A DNA stretch of 64,000 nt from an alpha proteobacterium U9-1i (GTDB lineage: Bacteria; Pseudomonadota; Alphaproteobacteria; Caulobacterales; Aquidulcibacteraceae). The translations under genes and the position numbers were made by a program. The DNA lies in the NCBI GenBank assembly GCA_000974665.1, contig BBSY01000002.1, positions 682,001 through 746,000 of the forward strand, read 5' to 3'. The number at the start of each line of letters is the position of its first letter. Positions within the stretch are counted from its first letter, which is position 1. The notes below the pieces were generated by a model. It was not told where the DNA came from. It saw only the letters and a list, made by a program, of their open reading frames with translations, and searched no databases. Below, piece by piece: positions 35,132-44,806 of this stretch.

Positions 35132-36700
35132 TCAGATTTCGACGAACAGTGCCGAATAGCCGGCGAGCAGGGCCCCTGAAGGCGCGAGATCCGCATCGCC
35201 TACCCGAAACCGGGTCTTTCCGGACGCCGTGTACGCTGCAGGCGCTGCGCCAAGATTGAAGAGGCACAGCACCCGCTCGCCGCCCGCGCTGCGCTCAAAT
35301 GCCAACACGTCGCCCGGTGCATCGAGCATGCGAATGTCGCCGACGCGCAGCGCCGCGCTGCTTCGGCGCATCGCGATCATCTTCCGTGAAAACGCCAGCA
35401 CCGAATCTGCGTCCGCGTTCTGTGCATCAACCGCAAGCGCCGCGTGGCGCGGATCAAGCGGCAGCCACGCGTCGGGCGCCGCGGTGAACCCCGCCATGTT
35501 CGCATCGCGCACCCAGGGCATCGGCGTGCGTGCGCCGTCCCGCCCGATGCCGCTCGGCCAGAAGGCGATGGCTTCGGGGTCGCGCAAGCGTTCGAATGGC
35601 ACGTCTGCATGAGGCAAGCCGAGTTCGTCGCCCTGATACAGGAACGGCGTGCCGCGAATGGAAAGCAACAACGCAAGCATGAGCTTCGTCCGTTGCGGAT
35701 CGTCCGCCGCGAGCCGTGTCGGCGCGCGGATGACGTCGTGATTGGACAAACTCCACGACGGCCAACCCTGCGCGCCCTCCCACCCAGCCATGGCTTCCTT
35801 GATCACCTCCGACGTCATTGCGCGCGTGCGCAGCAGATAGAACGAATAGGCGGTGTGCAGCCGATCGGCGCCATCGGTGTAGTCGCGCTGCACTTTTAGC
35901 GGCTCCTCGTCCTCGATCTCGCCCACGGAGACCGCGCCGTACCGGTCGAGCAACGCCCGCAGTCGTGCGAGAAACTGCAAAGTCTCCGGTTGCGTGCGCG
36001 TATAGAGTTGACGTTGAAACTGGTGCGGTCGCGGCGGCGCTTTGGCTAAGCCCAGCGAAGGATTGTCGCGCAAGTGCGCGTCGTGAACGAAGAAGTTCAC
36101 GACATCGAGACGGAAGCCATCAACGCCGCGTTCGAGCCAGAAACGAGCCACATCCAACAGCGCGTCCTGCACCGCCGGATTGCGGACGTTGAGGTCAGGC
36201 TGCTCCGGCAAGAAATTATGCAAGTAATATTGCCGGCGGCGCGCATCCCACGTCCACGCGCAACCGCCAAACATGGCTTGCCAATTGTTTGGCGGCGCGC
36301 CGTCGGGCTTCGCATCGGCCCACACGTACCAATCGGCCTTGCTGTTCTCACGGCTGGCGCGGCTTTCCGTGAACCACGCGTGCTGATCCGACGAGTGCGA
36401 CCACACCTGGTCGATGATCACCTTGAGCCCGAGCTCGTGCGCGCGTTTGATCAGCGCGTCCGCGTCAGCGAGCGTGCCGAACAGCGGATCGACGTCGATA
36501 TAGTCCGAAACGTCGTAGCCATAATCCTTCATTGGTGAGCGAAAGAACGGCGAAAGCCACACCGCATCGCAACCAAGCTCGGCGATGTGGTCGAGTTTCT
36601 CGATCGCACCCTTCAGGTCGCCGACGCCGTCGCCATCCGCATCGCGGAAGGAGCGGGGATAGATCTGGTAGATGACAGCGCCGCGGAGCCAATCGGACAT
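35132..36700 (-). CDS. GH13 alpha-glucosidase (alpha-amylase family)
   Basis: A 522-residue glycoside hydrolase 13 of the alpha-glucosidase/oligo-1,6-glucosidase type. Conserved regions: DQVWSHSSDQH (region I), GFRLDVVNFF with nucleophile Asp199, acid/base Glu261 in SVGEIEDE, and LSNHD with the transition-state Asp322. The start at 36700 (MSDWLRGAVIYQIYPRSF) is preferred over an upstream extension. There is no signal peptide, so it acts in the cytoplasm on imported maltose or isomaltose-type sugars. Two tandem TonB-dependent receptors lie upstream on this strand beyond a terminator, but no sugar-uptake motif links them. Confidence 0.93.
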   Translation of the reverse strand: MSDWLRGAVIYQIYPRSFRDADGDGVGDLKGAIEKLDHIAELGCDAVWLSPFFRSPMKDYGYDVSDYIDVDPLFGTLADADALIKRAHELGLKVIIDQVWSHSSDQHAWFTESRASRENSKADWYVWADAKPDGAPPNNWQAMFGGCAWTWDARRRQYYLHNFLPEQPDLNVRNPAVQDALLDVARFWLERGVDGFRLDVVNFFVHDAHLRDNPSLGLAKAPPRPHQFQRQLYTRTQPETLQFLARLRALLDRYGAVSVGEIEDEEPLKVQRDYTDGADRLHTAYSFYLLRTRAMTSEVIKEAMAGWEGAQGWPSWSLSNHDVIRAPTRLAADDPQRTKLMLALLLSIRGTPFLYQGDELGLPHADVPFERLRDPEAIAFWPSGIGRDGARTPMPWVRDANMAGFTAAPDAWLPLDPRHAALAVDAQNADADSVLAFSRKMIAMRRSSAALRVGDIRMLDAPGDVLAFERSAGGERVLCLFNLGAAPAAYTASGKTRFRVGDADLAPSGALLAGYSALFVEI

Positions 36701-36763
36701 GCTCGCGGCATGGCGAAAGCCGGCCCCAAATGCAAGCGGCCAACGCGATCCGCACAAAGCAAA

Positions 36764-36791
36764 CGGGCGGACCGGTTTCCCGATCCGCCCG
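36764..36791 (-). terminator. Terminator after the receptor pair
   Basis: Stem CGGGCGGACCG / CGATCCGCCCG, with one mismatch and a short loop, followed on the minus strand by GTTTGCTTTG. It separates the receptor operon from the GH13 gene. Confidence 0.72.
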
Positions 36792-36814
36792 CCGAAGCTT
36801 TCTGCTTCGTATGC

Positions 36815-39220
36815 TTAGAACGACCGCCGCACCGTCACGCCGAAGGTGCGCGGGTTGTTGGTGTGGAAGCCCAGGCGCGCCCGGCCGCCGCGTTCGCGGT
36901 CGAACGCGAGGTCCGCGTTCTCGTCGGTGACGTTGTTGACGTAGACGACCAAAGCCCATTCGGCCGCTTCGATCCCCGCGTTGAGGTTGAGGATCGTGTA
37001 GGCGTCAAGTTCGAGATCAACCTGCGTGATTTCGTTGCCGGTCGCGCCGAGGTACGGCAGGCCCGATTGGAAATTGCGCGGATTGTTCACCTGGTCGCTT
37101 GGTTGGGTGTAGCGGCTTGAGATGTGCTGCACCGAGCCCGCCACGAAGCCTTCGAGGCCAGAGCGCCAATTGTCGAGCGGGAAGTAATAGCCCGCCGTCG
37201 CCGCGATCTGGAATTCCGGCACGGACGGCAAGCGGTTGCCCTCTTGAATGCCGCCGATGACGTTGTTGTTGCCATCGCGAACCGTGGAGTCGAATTGCGC
37301 CTCAACAACGCTGCCCGCGAGCGAGAACTCGAGGCCCGCCATTGGTGTGGCGTTGAGTTCGAACTCGACGCCCGATGAATGCGCTTCCGGCACGTTGAAC
37401 GAAATCCGCGACGAGCAAGAGCCCGCATCAAGCGTGACCTGCAGATCTTGGATGTCGTTGTAGAACGCCGCGGCGTTGAAGCCGAAGCGGCCACGTTGCA
37501 CCTTCACGCCAGCTTCGTAGTTCCATGACGTTTCGTCGTCATAGGACTGGAAGCCTCCAAAGATTGCGGCGTCCTGTGCGGTGCAGAGCGGGAGGTTGAG
37601 CGGATCGTTGACGCCGCCAAGTCGGAAGCCTTGCGAGGCCTGCGCGTTGAGAGTGACGTCGTCATTCCAGTCATAGCTCACGATCACGCGGGGCGTGAAA
37701 CCATCGGACGATGTGGAGTCCGTGCGGTTGTCGCCGTTCGAGAACACGCCGCCCGAAGTGAAGCTGCGCTCTTCTTCAAAGTCGTAGTAACGAACACCGC
37801 CGGTGACAGTGAGGCGATCGGTGAGGTCGTAGCTCGCTTCGCCGAACAGCGCGACTTGCGTGAGGTCATAAGGCAGATCGGAATTGTATGGTGAGTCAGG
37901 GCCGAAGCCGTTCGCGGTTTGCGCCGCCGTTGGGAAATTGTTGTTCGGGTTCGCGTCGTTGTTGACGATCGCCGCATAGGCATTCTGCGCCGCGTCGTAG
38001 CCTGGGGTAGGCAGGCGCTGGGCGTAGACGCGCTCAATATCGGCGTAGAAGGCGCCGACCAACCACTGAAACGGACCAGAGGTGTTGGACGACAGGCGCA
38101 CTTCCTGCGTGATCTGCCGCAATTCGGTTGTGTCACGCAGATTGGAGGGCAACGAAACAGCCGGCGTGGCGAAGCCGAGGTCGATGGTAACGCTGCCCGT
38201 CAACGCACTGGCGTCGCGGCTTACCAGAATGTCCCGATCAATATAGCTGGTGATCGACGTCAGCTCGACGCTGCCGAAATCATAGCCGACGGTCAAATCC
38301 GCCAGCATGGTCTCGTCGGTGAACTCTTCATCCAACAGCAGGAATTGCTCGCGCTCGGCGAAGCTCACCGGCGTGTTGATGAAGGGATTGGCGAAGAGGT
38401 TGAACACTTCCTGGCGGTTGAAGCCATCCACGCTCAGTTCTTGATACACCACGCGTGGCGTGATCGTCAGCGCAGCGTTCGGCTGGAACGTGACCGCCGC
38501 GCGGATGCCCGTGCGTTGGCCGCTGTTCACGTCTTCGGTGCGGCCGCCGCCTTGGCGCAGCGCATCGATGAAGCCAGCGTACTCGGTATGATAGCCGACG
38601 ATACGCAGCGCCGATGAACCGGTGGCCAGCGGTACGTTGACCATGCCTTTCAAATGGCCGCCTGTGCCGCCATCCGTGAGCGTGTTCAAATTGCCTTCAA
38701 TCGAGCCCTCGAACTCGTCGAGGTTCGGCTGGTTGGTGATGTAGCGCACCGTGCCGCCGACTGAGCCCGAACCGTAGAGCGTGCCCTGCGGGCCGCGCAG
38801 CGTTTCGACGCGAGCAAGGTCGTAGAGATCAACGTCCGGCGTGAACAGCGAAAGCGAAATGACGCTCTCGTCGAGATAGACGCCGACTTGCTCTTTGACG
38901 CCCGGTTGGTCGCGCACGATTTGCCCTGCGGACACGCCGCGAAGCGCCACTTGGCTTTGGCCTGGGCCGAGGTTCTGAATGCTGAGACCCGCCACGTTGC
39001 GCGACAGATCTTCCAAGTTCGTGGCGCCCGAGCGCTGGATGTCTTCCTGCGTCTGCGCGTTGACCGAGAAGGGGACGTCTTGGATCGACGACGCACGCTT
39101 CGTAGCCGTTACGATGATCTCCGTCTCTTGGTCGCTCTGCGCGAATGCCGCGGTCGGTGCAGACATCAGCGCCATCGCGGCGCAGGCCGCGAGAAGCAAT
39201 GCTTTGCGTTTCAGTTTCAT
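36815..39220 (-). CDS. TonB-dependent receptor, second of tandem pair
   Basis: An 801-residue outer-membrane receptor. Signal peptide MKLKRKALLLAACAAMALMS..AAFAQ, TonB-box-like EIIVTATKRASSIQDVP, plug with RGVSAGQIVRDQPGVKEQVG and LRGPQGTLYGSGSVGGTVRY, then the 22-strand barrel ending in a C-terminal Phe. The substrate is unknown; this large group in Caulobacterales and sphingomonads handles sugars, aromatics and siderophores. GGGGAGGG stands 8 bases before the ATG. The gap to the preceding receptor gene is 19 bases, so the two are cotranscribed. Confidence 0.9.
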   Translation of the reverse strand: MKLKRKALLLAACAAMALMSAPTAAFAQSDQETEIIVTATKRASSIQDVPFSVNAQTQEDIQRSGATNLEDLSRNVAGLSIQNLGPGQSQVALRGVSAGQIVRDQPGVKEQVGVYLDESVISLSLFTPDVDLYDLARVETLRGPQGTLYGSGSVGGTVRYITNQPNLDEFEGSIEGNLNTLTDGGTGGHLKGMVNVPLATGSSALRIVGYHTEYAGFIDALRQGGGRTEDVNSGQRTGIRAAVTFQPNAALTITPRVVYQELSVDGFNRQEVFNLFANPFINTPVSFAEREQFLLLDEEFTDETMLADLTVGYDFGSVELTSITSYIDRDILVSRDASALTGSVTIDLGFATPAVSLPSNLRDTTELRQITQEVRLSSNTSGPFQWLVGAFYADIERVYAQRLPTPGYDAAQNAYAAIVNNDANPNNNFPTAAQTANGFGPDSPYNSDLPYDLTQVALFGEASYDLTDRLTVTGGVRYYDFEEERSFTSGGVFSNGDNRTDSTSSDGFTPRVIVSYDWNDDVTLNAQASQGFRLGGVNDPLNLPLCTAQDAAIFGGFQSYDDETSWNYEAGVKVQRGRFGFNAAAFYNDIQDLQVTLDAGSCSSRISFNVPEAHSSGVEFELNATPMAGLEFSLAGSVVEAQFDSTVRDGNNNVIGGIQEGNRLPSVPEFQIAATAGYYFPLDNWRSGLEGFVAGSVQHISSRYTQPSDQVNNPRNFQSGLPYLGATGNEITQVDLELDAYTILNLNAGIEAAEWALVVYVNNVTDENADLAFDRERGGRARLGFHTNNPRTFGVTVRRSF

Positions 39221-39239
39221 TTGTCCCTCCCCTTGATTT

Positions 39240-41426
39240 TTAGTTGAAGCTCGCGCTCAGCGAGACGCCCCAGACACGCGGCTCGTTGACGAAGGCCGTG
39301 TTGTTGTTGAAGTCGATGCCGCCGATCACGTTCTCGGCGTCGGTGATGTTGCGGCCGAACACCGCGAATTCGTAGCGATCGTCGGCGCTGCGATAGCCAA
39401 GCCGCAGACCGCCTTCCGCCTGCGCGTCCATCCGATACTCGATGGCGTCGTAGAGGAAGATGTTGGCGGGTCCGCGAACCGTCCAGTCGGTGGACGCGAA
39501 CAGAGTGGCGCCGCTCGCCAGCGGGCGCTCATAGTTCAGGCTGACGTCAAACGTGTATTCCGGCGCCTGAGGAAACGGATTGCCGCTGACGAATGCGTTG
39601 CCCAGGCCGTCGGTGTCATCGAGCACCGTGCATTGGCCGGAGCCGCACGGCGCGATCACCAGGTCCGCGTCCTGAATTTCGGTGTGGTTGTAGGTGTATG
39701 AAGCGTTGACCGAGAGATTGTCGGTGACGATGAACTCGCCTTCAACTTCGAAGCCGTAGCCTTCGCCTTCATCGGCGTTGACGAGCTGGTTGAAATTGCC
39801 GCCGCCGCCAATGGCCGAGAATTGCTGGTCCTCGATCGTGTAATAATAGACCGCCGCATTGAGGCGCACGGTGCGATCGAGCAGGTCCGACTTCACGCCC
39901 GCTTCGTACGACTGGATCACCTCGGAATCCGCGGTCGATGGTGGATTGAAGAAGGCGACGTCACGCGCTTGGATCGTCGGCGCCCGGAAGCCGTTTGCGA
40001 TGCGGGCGTAGAGGTTGACATCCGGCGTCGCTGCGTAGGTCGCGCTCAAATCCCAGCTTACGCGCTCGTCCGATACGTTGACGGGTGCTACCGGGAAGGC
40101 CGTCACGACGCCCACCAGATCCTTCTCATCGGACGTGTAGCGCACGCCGGCTGTAACGGTGAGTTGGTCGGAAAGGTCGAATCCGGCCTGGCCGAATACA
40201 GCCCATGACGTGTTGGTGTGGTTCAACGTCGTGGAGGGCGGGAAGCCAAACGGGCCAACCGTCGTCACGGTTAGGTCCGAGTCGAAATAATATGCGCCGA
40301 CTTGCCAGTTGAACGGTCCAGCTTCGCTGGCGAGGCGCACTTCCTGCGTGAACTGCGTCAGATCGTCGATCGAGTCCTGCGTGTCGGAATCAAACGGGAT
40401 GAAGCCCGGGCCAACGCCGGCGACGCCGCCGTCAATATCGCCGCGTGAACGGCCGTCGAGAGTTTCGTAGGCGCTGATCGAGGTCAGCGTCATGCCGCCG
40501 AAATCGTATGACAACGTCGCCGAGCCGCCGAGCTGGTCGTATTCTTGCGGGTTGCCGCCGCCCTGATTGTAGGACACGCGATCGCGGTCGAAGTTTGAGT
40601 TGAGCTCGTTCGAACCGCTGCTCAGGATGTTGGCGCGGAAGAGGGTGGACGTGCCCTCGTAGCTGCGTGCGTGCACGTTCAGCAGCGCGTCGAAATTTTC
40701 GGTCGGCTCGAGCAGCACTTGCACGCGGCCAGCGAAATCGTCGTAACCGCCAAGCTCCGTCCCGTTGAAGGTGTTGTCGACCCAATCGTCGCGCCGGCGA
40801 TACGCAAACGAACCGCGCGCCGAGACGCCGCTGGCGATCGCGCCGCCGATGGCGCCCTCAAGCGACGCCGTGCCGAGGCTGCCATAACTGCCAAACACGT
40901 TAGCGTCGAATTCGTCGGACGGCCGCACAGAGCGGAAGTGCACGATACCGGCGGGCGTGTTGCGGCCATAAAGCGTGCCTTGCGGGCCGCGCAGAACTTC
41001 AACTTGCTGCACGTCGAAGATGGGGAAAGACTTCAGCGCGACATTTTCCATCACGACGTCGTCCATCAGCACCGACACCGGCTGCGATGCCGCGAGATCA
41101 AAGTCGGTGTTGCCGAGGCCGCGAATGTAAAAGCGCGGCGCTACGCGGCCGTTCGACGATTCAACGTTGAGCCCTGGCGCGCGACCGGCGAGGGCGAGCA
41201 CGTCCGCGCCGCCGGACAGGAGTTCCTGCATCCGCTCGCCGCCGATGGCGGTGGCGGCAATCGGCACTTCCTGCAGGTTCTCACTGCGACGCTGGGCGAC
41301 GACGTAGATCGTGTCGGTCTCGCCGCTGTCTTGGGCGAAAGCCGGCGCGGCGCCAAAAGCTGTGATCGCAATCGCTGCGACCGCGCAGCTGACCATAAGG
41401 CGTTGGAGTGTGTTGCGCGTGCGCAT
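39240..41426 (-). CDS. TonB-dependent receptor, first of tandem pair
   Basis: A 728-residue outer-membrane receptor with signal peptide (MVSCAVAAIAITAFGAAPAF, then AQ), box DTIYVVAQRRSENLQEVP, plug with FYIRGLGNTDFDLAASQPVS and LRGPQGTLYGRNTPAGIVHF, and a barrel ending in FN. It resembles the same broad CirA/FecA-like group as its neighbour but the two are clearly not recent duplicates (different plug loops). It leads the two-gene unit. Upstream, 41427-41516 holds its promoter; a weak palindrome AACCGGTT at 41487-41494 is the only structure I see there. Confidence 0.9.
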   Translation of the reverse strand: MRTRNTLQRLMVSCAVAAIAITAFGAAPAFAQDSGETDTIYVVAQRRSENLQEVPIAATAIGGERMQELLSGGADVLALAGRAPGLNVESSNGRVAPRFYIRGLGNTDFDLAASQPVSVLMDDVVMENVALKSFPIFDVQQVEVLRGPQGTLYGRNTPAGIVHFRSVRPSDEFDANVFGSYGSLGTASLEGAIGGAIASGVSARGSFAYRRRDDWVDNTFNGTELGGYDDFAGRVQVLLEPTENFDALLNVHARSYEGTSTLFRANILSSGSNELNSNFDRDRVSYNQGGGNPQEYDQLGGSATLSYDFGGMTLTSISAYETLDGRSRGDIDGGVAGVGPGFIPFDSDTQDSIDDLTQFTQEVRLASEAGPFNWQVGAYYFDSDLTVTTVGPFGFPPSTTLNHTNTSWAVFGQAGFDLSDQLTVTAGVRYTSDEKDLVGVVTAFPVAPVNVSDERVSWDLSATYAATPDVNLYARIANGFRAPTIQARDVAFFNPPSTADSEVIQSYEAGVKSDLLDRTVRLNAAVYYYTIEDQQFSAIGGGGNFNQLVNADEGEGYGFEVEGEFIVTDNLSVNASYTYNHTEIQDADLVIAPCGSGQCTVLDDTDGLGNAFVSGNPFPQAPEYTFDVSLNYERPLASGATLFASTDWTVRGPANIFLYDAIEYRMDAQAEGGLRLGYRSADDRYEFAVFGRNITDAENVIGGIDFNNNTAFVNEPRVWGVSLSASFN

Positions 41427-41516
41427 GCGTATTCCCCGCGTGAGTGCCGAAATTGCGAGGAATGATACGTATTTATGCGGCGGTTGAACCGGTTTTCGCC
41501 CGCCGGGCGACTGTGG

Positions 41517-43166
41517 TTAAGCGGTCACATTCCACGGCCCAGGGCCGCCGCTCGCGCTGGCAGCCGCCTCGATACGTGTGATGGCAGTGGGCGCCGCGAC
41601 GGCAATGCGCACGTCGCTGGTGGCGACCCATTCCGAAGTGCAGCCTTCGCGCGTTACGCGAAGTGCGCCGTAGCCGCGCCGTCCAACATCGCAAAACGCC
41701 ATGTCCGGGTTAGCGCTCATGAATGCCGCTTCACGCTCGCCCGGCTGCGCGTTTGTGAGCGTTCGCTCGAAGCCTGGCGAGGACACTGAGCCCCCTGCGA
41801 ACTCGATCGCCGCGCGCCGCCCGCCCGCTGAGGGTATGTTGCTGAGCCAGCAATTGTGACTGTCGCCGGCGAGCACGAGCGCATTGCTGGCGTCGCGCGC
41901 GCACGACCCGATGAAACGCTCGCGCGCCGCGCCATAGCCGGTCCAGCCGTCTTGGTTCCAAGAGATGCCAAGCTCGGCCAGCCGCTCGTTGCGGCTCACC
42001 CAATCGCGCGAGCCAGAACCGTCCGGCAGCATGCGTGTTGATCCGGCCCGCCACTTTTGCTCGCCGAGCACCACTTGCTGAGCGATCACCTGCCAGGTCT
42101 GGCCGCGCTCTTTTGAGGCCCGCAGCGTCTCGCCGAGCCATTGCTCCTGCGGCGCGCCGAGCATTGAACGCGCCGGATTGTCGAGCCCATCGCGGCGGAA
42201 CTGTTCGAGCACCGCTTGCGCGTTGGCGCCCGCCTCCGCGAGCCTGTTGGCGAAGGCGCGATAATCCAGCTGTTCGTCGCGGCCGATGAAGCGCGCGTCC
42301 AGCAGCAACACACGCGCCAAATCGCCCCAATCGAAGCTGCGGTACTGGCGATAGCCTGGCCCCGCACGGCGGATCGGCAGCCAATCGTGAAACGCTTTGT
42401 CCGCCGCCGCGACGCGGTCCGCGTATGAACCCTGGTTGGAGAAATGCGCCTGTGCGCCGTCGCGCCACGCATCGTTGGCGATTTCGTGATCGTCCCAAAT
42501 CGCGCAGAGCGGTTTGAGCCGCCGCATCTCCAGCAAATCCGCGTCGAAATGGTGCGACGCGTAGCGCTGATAATAATCCGTAAGCGTCACCGTATCGCCG
42601 CGCGGTTCGATCACGCGCCCTGCCACCATCTCGTCCGGATCGGGATACGCGCCGCGTCGAATTTCATAGATGTAGTCGCCGACGTGGAGCACGACATCGA
42701 TGTCCTCGCGCGCAGCGATGTCGCCAAACGCGTGAAAATAGCCAAAGCCAAAATTCGAGCACGAGGTCAGAGCGGCCGTAAAGCTTCGCACGGACCCCCC
42801 CGGCGCGGTGCGCGTGTGGCCGGTGGGCGAGGCGTCTGAGCCGGAGAGGAAGCGATAGAAATAGCGCCGGCCCGGTTGCAGCCCCGTGACATCGATCTTG
42901 ACGCAGAAATCATTCTCCAACCGCGCCTGGGCGATGCCGGAGCGGGCCACGCGCGCGAACGTCTCGTCTTCCGAAACTTCCCAAGCGATGCGCCCGTCAC
43001 TCGCTGGCACGAAGCGTGTCCAGATGATCACGCTGTCCTGCAGTGGGTCGCCTGAAGCAACGCCGTGCGTGAAGAATCCACGGGAGAGGCCTTGCGCCCA
43101 GCTGGCGCGCGGCAGCGCCGCGAGCGAGGCGCCGGCGAACAGCACACGGCGGTTGAACGTGCTCAC
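41517..43166 (-). CDS. PhoD-type alkaline phosphatase family protein, Tat-exported
   Basis: A 549-residue phosphoesterase of the PhoD group. The start FNRRVLFAGASLAALPRASW is a Tat-like signal (twin arginine, AxA-like cleavage). Metal and phosphate-binding segments include GDYIYEIRRG, IWDDHEIANDAW and, near the C-terminus, LVLAGDSHNCW. Such enzymes hydrolyse phosphodi- and monoesters in the periplasm, commonly with Fe and Ca, and serve phosphorus scavenging. No Pho box was recognised. The start is GTG at 43166, overlapping the upstream hydrolase stop by 4 bases (GTGA). Confidence 0.9.
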   Translation of the reverse strand: MSTFNRRVLFAGASLAALPRASWAQGLSRGFFTHGVASGDPLQDSVIIWTRFVPASDGRIAWEVSEDETFARVARSGIAQARLENDFCVKIDVTGLQPGRRYFYRFLSGSDASPTGHTRTAPGGSVRSFTAALTSCSNFGFGYFHAFGDIAAREDIDVVLHVGDYIYEIRRGAYPDPDEMVAGRVIEPRGDTVTLTDYYQRYASHHFDADLLEMRRLKPLCAIWDDHEIANDAWRDGAQAHFSNQGSYADRVAAADKAFHDWLPIRRAGPGYRQYRSFDWGDLARVLLLDARFIGRDEQLDYRAFANRLAEAGANAQAVLEQFRRDGLDNPARSMLGAPQEQWLGETLRASKERGQTWQVIAQQVVLGEQKWRAGSTRMLPDGSGSRDWVSRNERLAELGISWNQDGWTGYGAARERFIGSCARDASNALVLAGDSHNCWLSNIPSAGGRRAAIEFAGGSVSSPGFERTLTNAQPGEREAAFMSANPDMAFCDVGRRGYGALRVTREGCTSEWVATSDVRIAVAAPTAITRIEAAASASGGPGPWNVTA

Positions 43167-44170
43167 GGCGTCGCCGTCGCGGCGACATTGGCGCGCTGCG
43201 CAAGCAAGAAGGTGCGTACATTCTGCGCGGATTCTTCTGGAATCTCTTCCTGCGGCACGTGGCCGATCCCTTCATAGACGATCAGTTGCGATTGCGGGAT
43301 CGCCTCATGAAACTGGCGCGCATGAGCCACCGGTACGAGATTGTCCATGTCGCCGGAGAGCACCAGTGTCGGCATAGCCAGCTGTCCCAGGCGCTCTGTT
43401 GTCGCCATCGCGCGTCCGTTGAAGTCCAACGAGAGCTGAACAAGGATTTCGCGATGCCCGGGCGCGCGCGACATATCGACATAACGCGCCACCATCGCGT
43501 CATCGACGAGATCAGTCCGTTCCGGAAAGGCCGAGAGCAAGCCCTGGCGGGTCAGCTGCGTGTTGTCGAGGTCACGTAGCAACGGCGCGGCGATCGGATT
43601 ACGCAACAATTTGAAGATCAGTGCTTCGTCATTGGCTTCAGCGCGTTCATCCGGCCAGCCCGAGGCGTCCACCAGAACCAGCGCTTCAACCTGTTCCGGA
43701 TGCGCTAGCGCATATTCCCACGCGACATTGCCACCCATCGAACTGCCGACGATGGCGAAACGCTCCAGGCCTTGCGTGCGCGCAAACTCCGCCACGAGGT
43801 CTCGATAGCCTTCAATGCTGGCTTGATAGCCGGCTGGGGCAGAGGTGAGGCCGTGGCCCGGCAGATCGAGCGACACCAGGCGGAATTGATCGCGCATGTG
43901 CGGCTGCCACAGCTCCCACGTTTGCAGCGACGCGGAAAATCCGTGGATCAGCAGCAGCGTTTGCGCGCCCGGCGTTTGAAGGCCCTCGTCGCGATAATGC
44001 ATGCGCACACCGCCCGGCAGATCGACGTAACGCGACGCGGACGTTTCGTACCGCGCGGCCAAAGTCTCGTAGGGAATGTCCGGCCGCTTGAGCGCGAAAT
44101 AGGCGCCCACCGCGAGCAGCGCGACGAGGCCCACCAACCCCAACAAGCCGCCGATCAACCGTCCCATCAT
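43163..44170 (-). CDS. Membrane-anchored alpha/beta hydrolase
   Basis: A 335-residue hydrolase with an N-terminal membrane helix (MMGRLIGGLLGLVGLVALLA). The core has oxyanion motif LLIHGFSASLQTW, nucleophile Ser in GSSMGGNVAWEYA, acid Asp near SGDMDNLVPV and the catalytic His in GIGHVPQEE. Substrate is unknown: it resembles the broad esterase/epoxide hydrolase group. It is translationally coupled to the PhoD-type gene by a GTGA overlap, so the pair may act together in the cell envelope. Confidence 0.87.
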   Translation of the reverse strand: MMGRLIGGLLGLVGLVALLAVGAYFALKRPDIPYETLAARYETSASRYVDLPGGVRMHYRDEGLQTPGAQTLLLIHGFSASLQTWELWQPHMRDQFRLVSLDLPGHGLTSAPAGYQASIEGYRDLVAEFARTQGLERFAIVGSSMGGNVAWEYALAHPEQVEALVLVDASGWPDERAEANDEALIFKLLRNPIAAPLLRDLDNTQLTRQGLLSAFPERTDLVDDAMVARYVDMSRAPGHREILVQLSLDFNGRAMATTERLGQLAMPTLVLSGDMDNLVPVAHARQFHEAIPQSQLIVYEGIGHVPQEEIPEESAQNVRTFLLAQRANVAATATP

Positions 44171-44212
44171 GCCCGCCTCCCAAGGCGTAGCATCAGCTTC
44201 GAGTGCGGTCCG

Positions 44213-44806
44213 TCAAGCGCGCCAGCCGGCTTTGCGCGCCCAAGCTTCGTATTCCGCGCGTCGTGTGGCGAGATCGCCCGGCGCTGCGTCGCCTTCCGCT
44301 GCGGCCTGAGCGCGCATCGCCGCGATCGTCTCCGTCATTGGCGCGAGCCCGACGCTGGCGCGCCGCTCATCCACGAGCTCCGCTTCCGCAATCGGCGCCG
44401 GGGAGAGCAGCCCGGCGTCATCCCAGTCGAACTGCGTGCCGAACAATTGCGGCCGGCCTTCGAGAACGGCGATGCGATCGGACAGATACGCCGCGTCGAG
44501 CGCATTGGCTTCGCCCTCTGCCACGGCGTCGAGCAGCAACGCCAGGCCGCGCCGTTGCAATGCCGGCGCGCTGATCGCGTGCTGGAGGATCAGGGTCGCC
44601 GCCGCCGCGCCGTCGTCGGTGATCTTCGCGCGGCCGGGCCAGCCCAGCTCGTCGAACACACGATCGAGCAGTAGCGCATTCTCGAGATGGATCGCTTCCA
44701 TCTCGGGATGATAGCCCTCGAACAAGGCGCCGCCTTGCGCGAGCCGCGCGCGCGTTTCCAAATCCCGGCGCGCCGCCGCCACCAGCGCCTCGGCCCAATC
44801 AGTCAT
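44213..44806 (-). CDS. DUF6624-like protein
   Basis: A 197-residue soluble helical protein. The stretch GYHPEMEAIHLENALLLDRV and the WDDAGLLSP segment resemble DUF6624 proteins by eye; the assignment is tentative. It has no signal, membrane or catalytic motif. Its start overlaps the end of the MoeB/ThiF-like gene by 8 bases, so it is made from the same message, but a link to ubiquitin-like sulfur chemistry is not shown. It is the last gene of this two-gene unit. Confidence 0.68.
   Translation of the reverse strand: MTDWAEALVAAARRDLETRARLAQGGALFEGYHPEMEAIHLENALLLDRVFDELGWPGRAKITDDGAAAATLILQHAISAPALQRRGLALLLDAVAEGEANALDAAYLSDRIAVLEGRPQLFGTQFDWDDAGLLSPAPIAEAELVDERRASVGLAPMTETIAAMRAQAAAEGDAAPGDLATRRAEYEAWARKAGWRA

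Noticed and set aside
41487-41494. AACCGGTT palindrome upstream of the receptor pair as a LacI-type operator
   Set aside because: Only 8 bp and no LacI-family gene nearby; too weak to call.
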